Positions 12,872 to 24,599 of a DNA stretch of 64,000 nt are shown in pieces; the first letter of the stretch is position 1, and each line of letters begins with the position of its first letter. The notes beneath the pieces are model-generated. The model ran no database searches. It worked only from the letters and a program-made list of their open reading frames with translations, and was not told the DNA's origin. The position numbers were made by a program, and so were the translations under genes. The DNA comes from Alisma plantago-aquatica (Eukaryota; Streptophyta; Magnoliopsida; Alismatales; Alismataceae): contig OY856412.1 of assembly GCA_963693085.1 (NCBI GenBank), positions 347,134,457 through 347,198,456 of the forward strand. Reading direction: 5' to 3'.

Positions 12872-12888
12872 TCACGCTCTGATACCAT
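12872..12888 (-). other. Primer binding site of the LARD
   Basis: Reverse complement reads TGGTATCAGAGCGTGAA, one base from the LTR edge at 12890. It is complementary to the 3' end of plant initiator methionine tRNA and fixes the element's orientation as minus. Confidence 0.85.
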
Positions 12889-12889
12889 C

Positions 12890-15649
12890 TGTCACAAAAC
12901 CAGAATCCCAGTCCCATGAACCAAACGTATACCAAAGGAAACATGAGGAAGTGTAAAGCTTAGCACACATGAACAGATAACAAGATACGGGCACCAACAC
13001 AGTCTCGACATTCAACAAGTATAAATTATACAAAATGCATTATATTCATGAATTCAGTTACATATTTCCAAAGTCAAGGTACAAGTCATTCATGTGAACT
13101 AAATCTAGATCTTACATCAAGTACACCTAGCATAGCTCACTGAGCCCATCAACCTTCTAGCCATCTCTGAACCTAAAAACAAAATATGAGAAACGGGTCA
13201 ACACACGAGGTGTTGAGTATGGGGAAGAAAGATACATATATGCATAAGCTTTGCATAATTTGAAACGATTTCAAGACTAAACGAACAAGAATAAACATGT
13301 TAACTATTTAACAAAAGAGAAACCATATTTATGTCATTTCACTCCATTATACCAACAATATCAAGCATGTTTAAGGCCTTTGACCATCTTCCCATCGGAA
13401 GGGTCCATAAGGGTTACAAAAATTAGCTAACCCTTTTATACATAGGGACCTCAAGGCCATAACCAAGAGCTAACCCTTTATAAACAATATTATAATGGAG
13501 TTCTATATATATGTGTGTTCAAGTTATAAAACCGATGAGGCAAACATCGAGTAAGACATAACAATACTGCATGGCAATATTTGAGCAAGTAAACAAACAA
13601 GCCTACAATACATGTCTTTTTTGAGCAAGAAAGCGATATTCATATAACTAGATAAGGCCCATACCTGATTCAGAGATTTCATAACCTAACATATCCTTCA
13701 CATACTAGCCACATGCCAAACCTGATTAAGAACAAGATTGCATATATACATTAGATTCTCATCATTAATCCTAATTAGATGCATTTTTCGGATTTGGCCA
13801 AGATTGGTTCCAAATTTCTTATTAGTCCATTAGATGATCTTATACTGGTATAGAGGTCATAATGATGGTGGGGTTCATGTTTCATGCCATTACGATGTTC
13901 CATGCATCTCATATGCTTATTTCAAGACTCATGATAGTTATACACATAAAAGGGGTTACAAGACTCACAAAAGAGAAACCAAGGTCATGATCATTAGAAC
14001 AGGAGAACCCATCATAAAACATGGTTTAGATCAGCAACATTAGGTCATAAGAAACATATTCCAAAATAGGTATTTGTGTCCATTAGAAGCAAGATTAGCA
14101 ATCTAGGGCAAAGTTCAACATTATAGTCCAAAGTAGGCACATATGTACAATTGAGGTCATTCATGAGAAATGGGTAGATTAGGACCCTCATTAGGGTCAC
14201 AGGAGTATAAGAGTTACTGATTTAATGCTCTGAAGGCTATAAGTAAATCAAAGATTCAAAATTCTTCATCATCATGCATTAAATATGGTCATCATGGTTA
14301 AAATTGCTTATTTTTGCAAAATAGTGGAATAGAAAGAAGATTGATAGTCTACAAATGCATCCATGTTGTAGGTCTCGTCGAGAGGATCAATTTGTGAAAT
14401 AATATGGCCATAATTGGATTAGGGGACTAGGAGTTATGATTTTTGTAGCATTTAAATCAAGAACTTTGGAGAAGTGAGGAGGGTCGTTACCATGTCATTC
14501 ACTGATGGATCTTGGCCATCCCTACTGGATCTGATGCTCTCAGGCACCTGTACTTTCATGCATGAGAATCATGCACTACCAAGCCCCTTCAGTCCATGCA
14601 GCGTGTCGTGAGTGACCGCCGTTGGGTCCAACTGGTGAGGTCACACACTGCTAGCTGGGTGGATCTTCCAGATTCGGCTCCATGCTCGCCCAACACACCC
14701 GCCCAGATCGCACGCCAGGGTGTTGCTGCGTAAAGCCGCTCATCGGCCATGGCAGTGCTACTTCGGACCAGTCCCAAAGGCCAAAAGGTCATCGTTTTCC
14801 CTCTCCATAACCTCACAGAGGTGATGGACAGGTAGAACAAGCCCTAGGAGGGGCTTAGGGAAGACGCCTCATTGAGAAGTGTGGCGGCACCCAAAGGGGT
14901 CCAAGGCGGCACTAGGGTTGCTGGAGGTTTGAGACAAAGTGAAGGAAGGTGCTATGGTTCATGAAAACATAAGAAAATAGAAGAAATACACTTGGAGAGA
15001 GATTTTATAGACAATAATAGGGTTTGAATTTCAAAATGGGGCACAAAAGGTGCCATCAATCGGCCTTGGGTGAGATAGGTGGCAGTCGACGGTTTCAGTG
15101 ATGGTGGTGTGCACAAAGGAAGGGGTGAGATTTCTGGCCATTGGATCAAAGGACGTGATCCATGGGACTCAATCTGATGGCTGTGAGGGGTGTGAGATAT
15201 AGGGCTATCCAAAAAAAGGGGTGCCAACCCTCAAATGGGCCGCACAGATAGAAAGCCCAATAAGGGGCAGAAATCCAATTAATCAAGGTAAAATATGTTT
15301 TTAAGAAGCAACACTCATAAGATCATAAATTGGGCTATGATGCTTTGATTTGGGTGATTTTTGTTCCGTTGGATTCATAATTGAATCACATACAACTCGA
15401 CACATGTTACTAAGACAAAAGGTTATGGTCATGATCTTCAAAAAATCTAACAAATATGGTGATATGAACTAAATGGTATTTAGTTCAAAAGTACAAATTG
15501 ATGTCACATTTAGTAAAATCAAATATCGATGGGACTAATATGGAGTCTCCCAATGATCAAACCATGAAATTTACATTGGGTTGAGTAAGAGGTCAAATGA
15601 TGAGGGAGAAAGGGTACAAGAAAGGATCGAGAAAAGCTAGGCTATCACA
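12890..15649 (-). repeat. 5' LTR of the LARD element
   Basis: On the + strand it runs from TGTCACAAAACC to CTATCACA. It keeps a TATA box (15003-15009) followed, in its transcription direction, by a GC-richer leader (about 14990 down to 14470). Followed on the right by the second ATTTT copy. Confidence 0.85.
15003..15009 (-). promoter_or_regulatory. LARD LTR TATA box
   Basis: TATAAAA on the minus strand (context GTCTATAAAATCTCTC), placed about 640 bases inside the LTR and just upstream of the GC-richer leader. The partner LTR has lost it. Confidence 0.55.
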
Positions 15650-15654
15650 ATTTT
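15650..15654 (+). repeat. Target site duplication, right copy (ATTTT)
   Basis: Matches 7990-7994 and closes the LARD insertion. Confidence 0.8.
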
Positions 15655-16931
15655 CTATTTCTACACCATTGTATTGGAGTTTGAGTTCAAGAAGTTTCTC
15701 TTGTAAATATTATATGCTATGATTGTACTTTTTCTCATTTTGTTTAAGAACTTCTGTTATAGCATATAAATCATCAATGATTTCCCTAATACCTTATTTT
15801 TATATTTCCACTTTGAATAAGAAGAATGAGAAGCATGAATCACATTAATAAGAGCATCTTTAGGAAGTTCATTGAGATTTACCTAACTTACTTCCTCACT
15901 TGTTCTAGCCTTGAGGGACATGTGACATTCTCCTTAATTTGATCTATAATCACTAGAGGAGGACTCCTCCCAAGTAACATGGGTTGCATCTTTGCCACTT
16001 CTTTCTTTGTTTTCCTTCTTCTTGAATTTACCCTCTTTGTTGTAGTCCTCCTTCCTATAGATGTAATTGTGGCGAGACTTCTTGGATTTTAAGCATTCAA
16101 TATTGAAGTTCCCCTTTAGACCACACTCATATCATACATGAATGGAGGAGGGTTTACCCTTGAAGTGCTTATCCCTTGAGTAATAAGATTCAAGATCAAT
16201 AGGGGAGTCATCTTCAGTTGAGGATGAGGAATTTTTCCTAATGACTTCTTGTTGCAAAATATATTTAATTTGAGCTTTGAAATAAAACCTCCTTCACCTT
16301 CTTAAATTCTTTATCTTCTAGTTTTTCTTCATATTCTTGATTGTCAAGTCCCACTTATTAGGCTTATAGATTTCCTCCATAGGAATTTTGACATAAAAAC
16401 TTTGTTTATTCAATGGTGGACATCTTCATTTGGCACCATTTGGTAAGGGATATACGGATCTTTGAGTTACTCTTACCTTGTTCCAGAGGAGACCCAAAGA
16501 AAAATGGCAATTCACAACAATGTTGAGTCATCAATACATTTGAGCAACTCTTTCCTTCTTTCCAATCTTGAAGTTTTGAAGAAGACCATTGAGCATATAC
16601 ACCCTGGATTTTTTGACTTGGCTAGTGCCTTCATAAGTGAAAGAAAATCATGTTCAAAATCTCATAGTATGTATCCCAAGAAGAAATCCAATTGAACTCA
16701 GTTGGAGTAATGATGGAATAGATGATGCTAATGGGTTTAGATTGAGTTGTGTTTTCTTCAAGGAAGCCTCATTCTATGTAGCAAATTCTCCCTCTGACTC
16801 GATGTAGGGATAACCAACAACCTTCCACATGTCATAGATCATGTCTTGGATGTATAATTGTATTTTCCTCTTCCAGTATATGAAGTTGGTGACGTCAAAG
16901 ATAAGTGGATGCATGGAGAAGCCACCCTCAG
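15655..16931 (-). pseudogene. Ty1/Copia gag relic, N-terminal part with broken zinc knuckle
   Basis: Minus-strand reading starts at the family B insertion edge with FDVTNFIYWKRKIQLYIQD (about 16905-16850), the opening motif of plant Copia gag, then a 'YPYIESEGEFAT' stretch, then TSQVKKSRVYMLNGLLQNFK (about 16625-16565). A CX2CX4HX4C knuckle follows at about 16133-16092, but its first Cys is a TGA stop and its His is Asn. Beyond it is an acidic ATHVTWEES-type segment (about 15990) usual after this knuckle. Gag packages element RNA in virus-like particles; this one is dead. Its N-terminal end and 5' LTR should lie beyond the family B array, right of the window. Confidence 0.75.
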
Positions 16932-17651
16932 CGTAAGATCCCTGTCCTAGCTTTATGCATAATTATAATTACTTTGCCTAATGATATGATTAAACCTTAC
17001 TTTAATCTTTTATATGTCTTAATATCATGTGACATGCTTACATTTTCAATTTGGTCCAATTCGATTGATGTTTGAGTTATCCTTGCTATATGCGCTTGTT
17101 TCAGACTAATTTGCAATTTACCCATAAGTGAGGTTATCTTGCAAAATGTCACATGAAAAGAGTGAATCTTGTGTTTTGATATCATTAGAGAGAATATTGT
17201 AATATTTGGCGCCTTGTTTGAATCATGGATAGTGATGTGATATCTCATGGTGATTCTAGGGGTTGCCATGTTGATGTGGTTACTAACTTAGGTTTGAGTG
17301 TTTTGACCATACACCACTTTTGGTGAGAGTAGCGACCATAACAGACACCTTGTGTAGTATTGTCTCAACCGAAACAACCTAGAGGTGGATGGTCAAGATA
17401 ATTTGTCCTTTGGTGTCTCGACCATGTGTATATGGTGACCTAGGGTTTCAACCTTTAAGTGTCTCTCCCGAGACTCTCGATCGAGACAAGGGGGAAATTC
17501 ACCTAGCTTGTTGCAACATATTTTATGGTTAAACATGGACATTTCTATTTTGCATGTGAGTGGAGGAAATGTTAATCCTTTGAAGAACATGTTTCCTTTG
17601 ATGATCTAATATGTTGACACCACAAAGATCTCCACTTCCCTCCTCTTTGGG

Positions 17652-17658
17652 TATATAA
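17652..17658 (+). promoter_or_regulatory. Family B LTR TATA box
   Basis: TATATAA in the context TTTGGGTATATAAGCC, about 720 bases into the LTR. The right outer LTR has the same box at 60305-60311. Both inner LTRs lack this whole segment. Confidence 0.65.
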
Positions 17659-18639
17659 GCCTTTCTAATCACAAGCAAGTAATTTTTTTCAGTCCTATAC
17701 TTATTCTTCTGCCTTGAGATCATCCTTGGAGCTTATGGAGTAAGGAAGATCAGACCTTGAAACTTGGGTGGCCGATTCATCTTGGATCTTGAAGAACTTG
17801 TGCTAGGATCAACTTTTGGTGGTGAATCTTGGTGAAATCTTCTCTTGGTAAGTCATCCTAAAACTCTTTATCACGTTTTCTCTCTTCTAAAACATCCATC
17901 TATTTATTCCTTCTTGGCCAAAGGCTGTAGAATATCCATGGTGGCCATTTGAGAGGAGCTTCTAACCCAATGATAGGAAGATCCTTTCTCTTTTCTCCTT
18001 TCTCTCTTGGTTTGACCTAGGTCTATTTTTCTTCGTTCTTGAACTCCCTTGTGACCATGATTTCTTTCTCTTATTGAGGTGATCCTTTATCCAAGTTTTT
18101 AAATCTTGGTTGAATCTTTTGAAGCATGAGATCATAGGAATTTGTTTGTCTCTAGATCAGGCGAGTTTTATAAATTTTCCTACCTCTATTATGTGCATCT
18201 TAAACCTGATCTTATACTAGTTTCTATTTGGTTTGTTATTCTTTAATAATAGGAAGTTTTGATCTAATATATGTACATAAGAATCTCAATTTCCTCTCTC
18301 TAGGTATATTTTTTTTTATGATCTTCCATCATCATGTTTAGTGTTTTATGAACACTATGAAATAGGGTGTTATTTACCCTGTAGACGTTTGGTTTACCCT
18401 GTTGTTACATATATATTTTGATCTTGGTTTATATCTGCTATGGTGTTGAGTAGGTGGTCTAGACTGACCTTTGGAATTCCATCACGACTGACACCATTGA
18501 TGAATGGTGGTTTCGGTCATCACATTTCCCCCCAACCCTTAGACTGGTCTCTACCTATCAGTTTGGTTGTGACACAGTGTTGTTGGTTAAATGACTAACT
18601 TTGAAACATGATGGTTAAGTGTATAGTTCGTGACATTTC

Positions 18640-19140
18640 TCTATGTTTTGGGTAGAGGTCGAGACATGGTTGTTTTTAGGTTGAAACACTTGGTTGTCAA
18701 GATGGTAACGACATGCTGCATGACTTGGTTACAATGTTGTGTTTAGATGATCATAGTCACGACACAACTTGGGAGGTTTTGGTCGCAACACACCTTGTGT
18801 AGAGACTATGACGTCCTGTTACATGTCCCTAGAGTCGCGGTCACAATGCTATGATGGGTGATTCATTGTGTCACAGTCGTGATATTTTTCTTAGGTGGTG
18901 TCTCAGTTGTAACCAGGTGTAGATGATGGTTAAGACCAAGTTGAAGTGTGTCGGTCGAGATACTCATATGTGAATGGTCAAGACCATGGGATGTGTCTCG
19001 GTTGAGAGACATGTGTTGTGTCCTGGTCGTGACACCCCATTGTTGGTCAAGTTGACACCCATGTGTTGGGAGGTCGAGACATATGTGTTATGAGGGGTTG
19101 AGTCATATGTGTTGTCAATAGTTGAGACACCTGTACATAG
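18640..19140. repeat. Degenerate repeat field built on GGTCGAGACA
   Basis: Variants GGTCGAGACA, GGTCGTGACA, GGTTGAGACA, GGTCGCAACA and their complements recur every 25-50 bases (e.g. near 18656, 18780, 18952, 19012, 19027, 19073, 19097). Related 'gtctcgaccat'-like copies occur at 17350-17480 and 60000-60130. Too diverged for a clean minisatellite; function unknown. Confidence 0.55.
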
Positions 19141-21083
19141 TAGGTACATGATCAATATATGGTGTAATGACCTACTTAAGATGTTATGATAATGAATGGT
19201 TAAGCATTAACAATAATGCTTAACACTAATACTCTCCAACAATATGGGAGATGATGGATTAGTGTTAGTGATGAAATAACGTTATGAAACCCAAATTGGT
19301 TACACATGAACCCTAACCCTAATCTAGTGATAACATGATATATGCACAAATACAACTCAAAGTATTTATATGTGATTGTGCTTACTCTCTCCTACTTGTG
19401 GAACACTAACTTATAGGTGAAATGAATGTCATATCTATGAGAATGTTATGTTAACCCTCTATGTAATACAGGGTGGTGATTATTAGTAATGTTGAGGCAC
19501 ATTCTGATAATGATTGTGTAAGAGAAATATGAATTGGTCTAATGAACTAACAAGTACCTTATCCATAAATTGAGGGATTTATTTCCCATAGTGATGTGAC
19601 ATTATTGGTTACCTTGTAATGGATGTGATATAAGTGCCATGTGATGATGAGACAAGTTCTCACTTTATACGTTTGATATCTTCTAAAGTTGTATATTGCC
19701 CTTAATTTTGTAGAATTTATTAATGGTTTATATGTTGTAACTTGATTGATGAATTAAAAGATATCCAACTGGAGTATCTAATCAAGTGAAACCCTAATCA
19801 TGTAGTTGCATAGTATCATAGATCCATCCTCAACATCAATATCTAGTTGGATGGTGAAATGAGTAACTCCTACGGGAAACTCAGAGTGCATATTATTGAA
19901 TATGTGGGGTGTAAGTTGAATTACCTTCTTCTATCCTTAAATTATGGTTAAACAGTGAAATAATACTTCATTATAGAATGGACATACGTGAGTCTGTTCT
20001 CTAGTTTTGTGCCATGTACCATGGTAGGCTAGTTGTTATAAAGGACCATAGCCTTGACTATGAGTTGGTGTCTCTACAGGACTATAGCTTTGACTATAAG
20101 TTGTTGTTTAGCAGTTGTCTATTTTGTCACAACATTGCAGACTTGAACTGACCAAGTAGTGTTGGTGATGATCATGGAGTCCGGCCCTTCAATTGATCCT
20201 CTATGGTACTGATTTTGACTTATCAGTGGTCAATTGTATTTGAGTGGTACGCCTCAAATCCTTAGGGAATAATAATTAAAAGTAATAATATAGTCATGTA
20301 GTATAGTTGCTTAGGGTCAAATACAAATAACAATTGATGACCCCATGTCTTATCTTTGTACTATTTAGGTTATAAAAGTTATACATATTCTTCATATTCC
20401 TTCTCAGAATATTAATTGATCTACTACTCAGTGATAACTGCCTAGTTTGTTTAATCTATGCTATCTGTTGGAAACATATCATTTAACTGAATTTACACAA
20501 CTTGCTAAGTACTTTATCTATCTACTTAATTGACTATGAATATAATAAACATTGGTGAAGAGTTATATCTCTTGCTAGGATGTTTGGTCTCACCCCATTG
20601 TCTCCACAACTTTTTAGGTGGTCATAGCTGGAGAGGTCGAGGTCATAGTGTAGGTGTTGAGCAATTAGGAGAATAGTAGTTGTCAGAAGGTTGGAAATTC
20701 TACTAGTGTTTCGTAGTATAGGTGTCCTATGTGTCATCCATGTACTCTCACGTCTTTGGGGGAGATTTTGTTGTTTTTATATATGACACATAGATTTTGG
20801 CTTTGTTCCATGATTGTATAGAAATGGCTTGTACATATAACAAGATGTAATATGTAACAGTTATAGCTTGATAGCCTTTGAACATGATGTATAACCTCTT
20901 CTGGTATATATGGAATATAGGTGGCATACTTTTGAGGCTTGTATATAAAACATTAAAATTGATATGTTGTGTTTAAGAATGTTTTAATTTACCCTATTTT
21001 GTGGTAATATTGTGGTTAGCGATAATTCCATGCTTTGTTTTGTGTAATCTCTCTTTGTGTGGCGATGATTGTCACAATTTAAT

Positions 21084-21095
21084 TGGTATCAAAGC
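21084..21095 (+). other. Primer binding site, internal 1
   Basis: TGGTATCAAAGC, one mismatch to the initiator-Met type TGGTATCAGAGC, seven bases after the LTR end. Confidence 0.85.
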
Positions 21096-21211
21096 TATAG
21101 GTTTGATGAGTCTACATGGACATAGGAATAGGGTTTGAGTCAGTTCTAATGTACTCTAGTATATATTATGGTCACTTCTGCTTATGCAAAAGAAGAAAAA
21201 GAGAAGAAAAG

Positions 21212-21590
21212 ATGTCTGCAGAACATGAAGAACACATTGCTAAAAGAGGTGTTGCTGCATCACGAGGTGGTGCTAGAAGGTAAGAAAGGGCATAGGATAT
21301 GCCAGAAGTGCCTAAAGTTAACCCAACTAATGTAGGAAAACCTATTTTAGAGTCCATGGTTAGATAATTTATGACTATAATGAATCGTTTGATGGATAGG
21401 ATGCCTACATCCCAACCTAGAGCAACAATTCTCAATGTTGAAACTCATGGTTTAGGAATGAATTTTGAAAGACTTCAACATGTAGGAGCATTGGAGTATG
21501 TGGGAACATCTGATCCAGCTGATGTAGATATGTGGTTGACTAAGTTCCTTTAAGATCCTCAACATCCCCAAAGAAGATAAGATGGAATTG
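21212..21590 (+). pseudogene. Family B gag, N-terminal part (internal 1)
   Basis: A start at 21212 (ATGTCTGCAGAACATG) opens a basic N-terminus. After stops and a frameshift the Gypsy gag core follows: LQHVGALEYVGTSDPADVD (near 21475-21530) then FKILNIPKEDKM (near 21548-21583). A 7-bp deletion near 21545 breaks the frame relative to internal 2. The gag frame is then cut by a 2.19-kb insertion and resumes at 23778. Gag would form the particle coat; dead. Confidence 0.8.
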
Positions 21591-23777
21591 TAGGGAAATA
21601 TAACTACAAAGCAAGATGTGAAAACAAAAAAATTATCTACCATATTCCCTTAAGCCAGTAGATCACGTCAATAACTATAATGCGGGAAGGATGGTTTTGA
21701 GGATATACCTAGAATTGGAGCAAGTCCAACAAAAATCCTCATCATTTTAGATGTACAACCATAATCCTGGTTGTAGTGGGACACGTCAGACTGTTGCACC
21801 TCTTGATCTGCACCACAGAATGCAGTCACAAACGTCACCTTCTTCAATAGCTACTCTCATCATAGACTGATGGTTGATGTTGTCCTCGTAGAGGCAGACA
21901 ACAACCTCCCACCTCTATGGTAGTCTACATAGACTGCCTAGAACTCATGTCATCCTGCTAGAATGGATAGGATGTAGTCGTCCCTTCCATTAGTGTACTA
22001 GTCACCAACTTTCTCTCCTACAACAATGATCTCAGTTGCTTTCTCCCTTCTTTATCCCTCCCTAGTCGGGTAGGACTTTCCAGGGAACTCATGGTTACCA
22101 CAACCAAAGAGGACAACATTTGTCAGAGCAACTGTTTCTCAATTGTCTATGTTGTGTTCTGGGAAGCCACAATACCCCCTCTATTTATAGGTGGGGTTTG
22201 GGTCCAGGTTCCCAGTCTGTGCGAGAGTTGAAGGGACCAGAAGATCTCAAATTTTCATAAGAATTCTGGAAATCTCGTAATCTGTGACAACCTAGAAGGT
22301 TGTCTAGCATGCCATATAGTCGTTTGGCACAGTCCAAACGGTCGGTTGGTTGTTTCCCAGTTGTACATGAAATTGACAATTTGTTTCCAATTAATATCCC
22401 ATATTAATTTCCTTGCACAACAAGTAATGTGCAACTCATACAAATTAGGAAATATATAGAACCTTCCCTCAGCCAAACCGAACCATCTTTCCCATGTGAG
22501 ACAACCATCTCGGTCACCCAGATCTTTGTCTGGTGACCCAAGTTGAACCAGTCAGCTTGGTTGGTTCACTTCCCTAACCAATTTGAACTCATAATAGGTA
22601 GGAATCCCAGACACCCGTCTCAACAATTGAGAAGAACGTTTGGCACTTCCAGACAGCCATCTCAACATTTGAGATCGGTGTTTGGAAGTACTGTCAACCT
22701 ACATGCTGCATGAATAAAATACCTAAATGCTTTAGTACTAAATTTAATTGTCATTCAAGATCTTAACTCCTCTTCTTGGTTGAGACTTATGTCTATGACC
22801 CTATAGGTCCCATATTATGTTGGCAGCGAATGTCCATAACAACTTATGACATCACAAGCAATGAGTGGTGCCTAGTGGCATATCAATGCTACCTAAGTAA
22901 ATGGAAAGTTGGGGAAAAATTCAACCTACAATCTGTGTGTGGTGTTGTAGTGTTTGTATAGTTCCTTTGTTACTAATGTCCAAATTTAACTAGAGGCATT
23001 GAGCACTCACCCTCATTATTATCCAATCATGTTTCTTGAACCAAGAGAGGAATGTCTAAGATATAAGTTTAATATCATATTGACACACATGTGCATGGTC
23101 ATGTATTTCTCAGTCTCACTAATCAAGAGGACTAGGACATCACATTATAGTAGGAGGGACAAATCTCATGTCTATCACTCACAGTCAATCCCCATGTGTG
23201 AAAGCCACCCAATCATCACTGTTATAATAACCCATGTTTCAGGACTATGCTTGATGATGTTAGAGTGTACCCAATGACATTGAGTGCAATGATTTTAGGT
23301 GTAAGAACCACAATCACCACCATCACTGTGAGAAATGACTACGACTTCAATGATGATGGATTCGATGTGTCAGTCTCACGGTGGGTCTGTCCGATAGACT
23401 TTTTTCTAACATGTATATGTGTGCTTGGTTTGATATAGCCATATCATGACTAATGAGACTCTTTCATCAACCAACTAACACTTTGTCTTATCTATTATTG
23501 TTGTCTATCAACCTCTACAATGACTTAAATCAAGGACATAATGAGAATATGCATATGTACTCTTATCATCTGTATTATCTCATTTCCCCAAGTCATGTAC
23601 TGGAAGACATACGTCATTGAGTAATATAATTCTCTAGAAATTTATAATGTTACATCATTATCTCAGAACTGAATTTAAAAGAGTAAATTGGAAACTTTCC
23701 TTTTATTAATAATCAAATACTTTACAATTATGCCATTACAATCATCACATGACTGACTCTCTAGGCATACATACCAA
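21591..23777 (-). mobile_element. 2.19-kb insertion in gag (internal 1), possible solo LTR
   Basis: This segment separates two parts of the gag domain that should be contiguous (…DKM and HVAYLLKGSAGHWW). The same insertion is in internals 2 and 3 at the same place and length. It has no coding motif. On its minus strand a TATA box (22183-22189) followed by a leader of about 550 bases gives it the layout of an LTR in reverse orientation. I could not identify unambiguous TG...CA ends or a target duplication, so 'solo LTR' is an inference. A reverse-oriented match to its left end occurs at about 6970-7030. Confidence 0.55.
22183..22189 (-). promoter_or_regulatory. TATA box inside the gag insertion
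   Basis: TATAAAT on the minus strand in the context CACCTATAAATAGAGG. Conserved in the other two copies (near 30105 and 48990). Confidence 0.5.
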
Positions 23778-24555
23778 CATAAACATGTTGCATACTTGTT
23801 AAAGGGAAGTGCTGGCCACTGGTGGGCCATAGAGGACGAAAAAAGGTCGAGAGAGGTGTTTTGATGGGTGTTTGTAAGATGATACTTTCTGGAAACTTAC
23901 TTAGATGAGAAGATTGTATAGTTTGAGAATATTTGAAAGGATTTGTCAATCAGTTCTTATGAATCTATGTTTATGGACCTTCTAAGGTATTATCCACATA
24001 TGGCTACAATAGATAAGGAGAGGATCAGGCACTTTAAGAAGGGTATGAGTTATGAGATTAAAACCCCACTATCATCTTTAGAAAATAGGGAGAGGTTTGC
24101 CACTTTTTTGGAGTCAGTTAGGAGACTGGAGAGGTCTGTGATAGAGTAACGTGAGACGAAGGCCAAGAAGAGGCTTGTATAATACCAAGGACAATCTTCA
24201 GGAGGCTTCAAGAAGCCTAGATACTCAGCACCTCAGTCTCAGCAAAGGTCACTGACTCAGTCACATTGGACACAAAGTAGAGGCAAAGTCCATAGTTTTC
24301 CACCTATAGGATCATGTAGTGAAACATCTATGACAAGACTATCTAGGTTGTGGTACAAAAGAAAAACTTGCTTCAAGTGTGGACAAGTGGGGCATAGTAA
24401 GTGGTTTTGTCATGTGAATGTTGAGGAGGTGACTCAGCAGTCTAGACAGAGTCAGCAAGGGTCACAACAGCGACAATACAATTACAGAGGTAGAGGATGT
24501 AGTCAGGTGTCACAAACTGGTTCTATGGGACAAGTTGGGAGAGGAAGAGGGTGAG
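23778..24555 (+). pseudogene. Family B gag, C-terminal part with zinc knuckle (internal 1)
   Basis: Resumes with HVAYLLKG-type sequence, continues through the core end (SISSYESMFMDLLRYY near 23945-23995; RHFKKGMSYEIKTPLSSLEN near 24030) to a Gln/Ser-rich linker. It then carries an intact CCHC knuckle CFKCGQVGHSKWFC at 24369-24410, which binds element RNA, and an RG-rich tail. Several stops are shared with internals 2 and 3, for example the one after SVIE at about 24147. Confidence 0.85.
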
Positions 24556-24599
24556 AATAGGAGTCATGATTCTATGCAATGGTTCATCTAGAAGGAGTC

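Larger units (their letters stand above)
7995..15649 (-). mobile_element. LARD-like non-autonomous LTR retrotransposon
   Basis: A complete 7655-bp element. Two direct LTRs of 2780 and 2760 bp flank only 2115 bp of internal sequence in which I find no gag or pol domain. The primer site (GGTATCAGAGCG, reverse) lies beside the right LTR, and a pol-end/polypurine motif lies beside the left LTR, so it is transcribed on the minus strand. Flanked by ATTTT duplications. Long LTRs with a short non-coding core fit the LARD class (large retrotransposon derivative), which depends on proteins from other elements. The pol-end remnant and initiator-Met primer site point to a Gypsy origin. It landed inside a Copia gag relic. 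Confidence 0.85.
16932..21076 (+). repeat. Left outer family B LTR (4145 bp)
   Basis: Runs from CGTAAGATCCC (TGTAAGATCCC in the other copies) to GATTGTCACA, followed after a short spacer by the primer site. It carries a TATA box at 17652-17658 and a degenerate GGTCGAGACA repeat field (about 18640-19140). The first 150 bases differ from the other family B LTRs at about 20 positions by hand count, while the last 690 bases are much closer to the inner short LTRs. No gene inside. Confidence 0.9.

Noticed and set aside
20730..21100. Search for tRNA genes near the TGGTATCAGAGC motifs.
   Set aside because: These are retroelement primer sites complementary to a tRNA 3' end; no cloverleaf or A/B boxes adjoin them.
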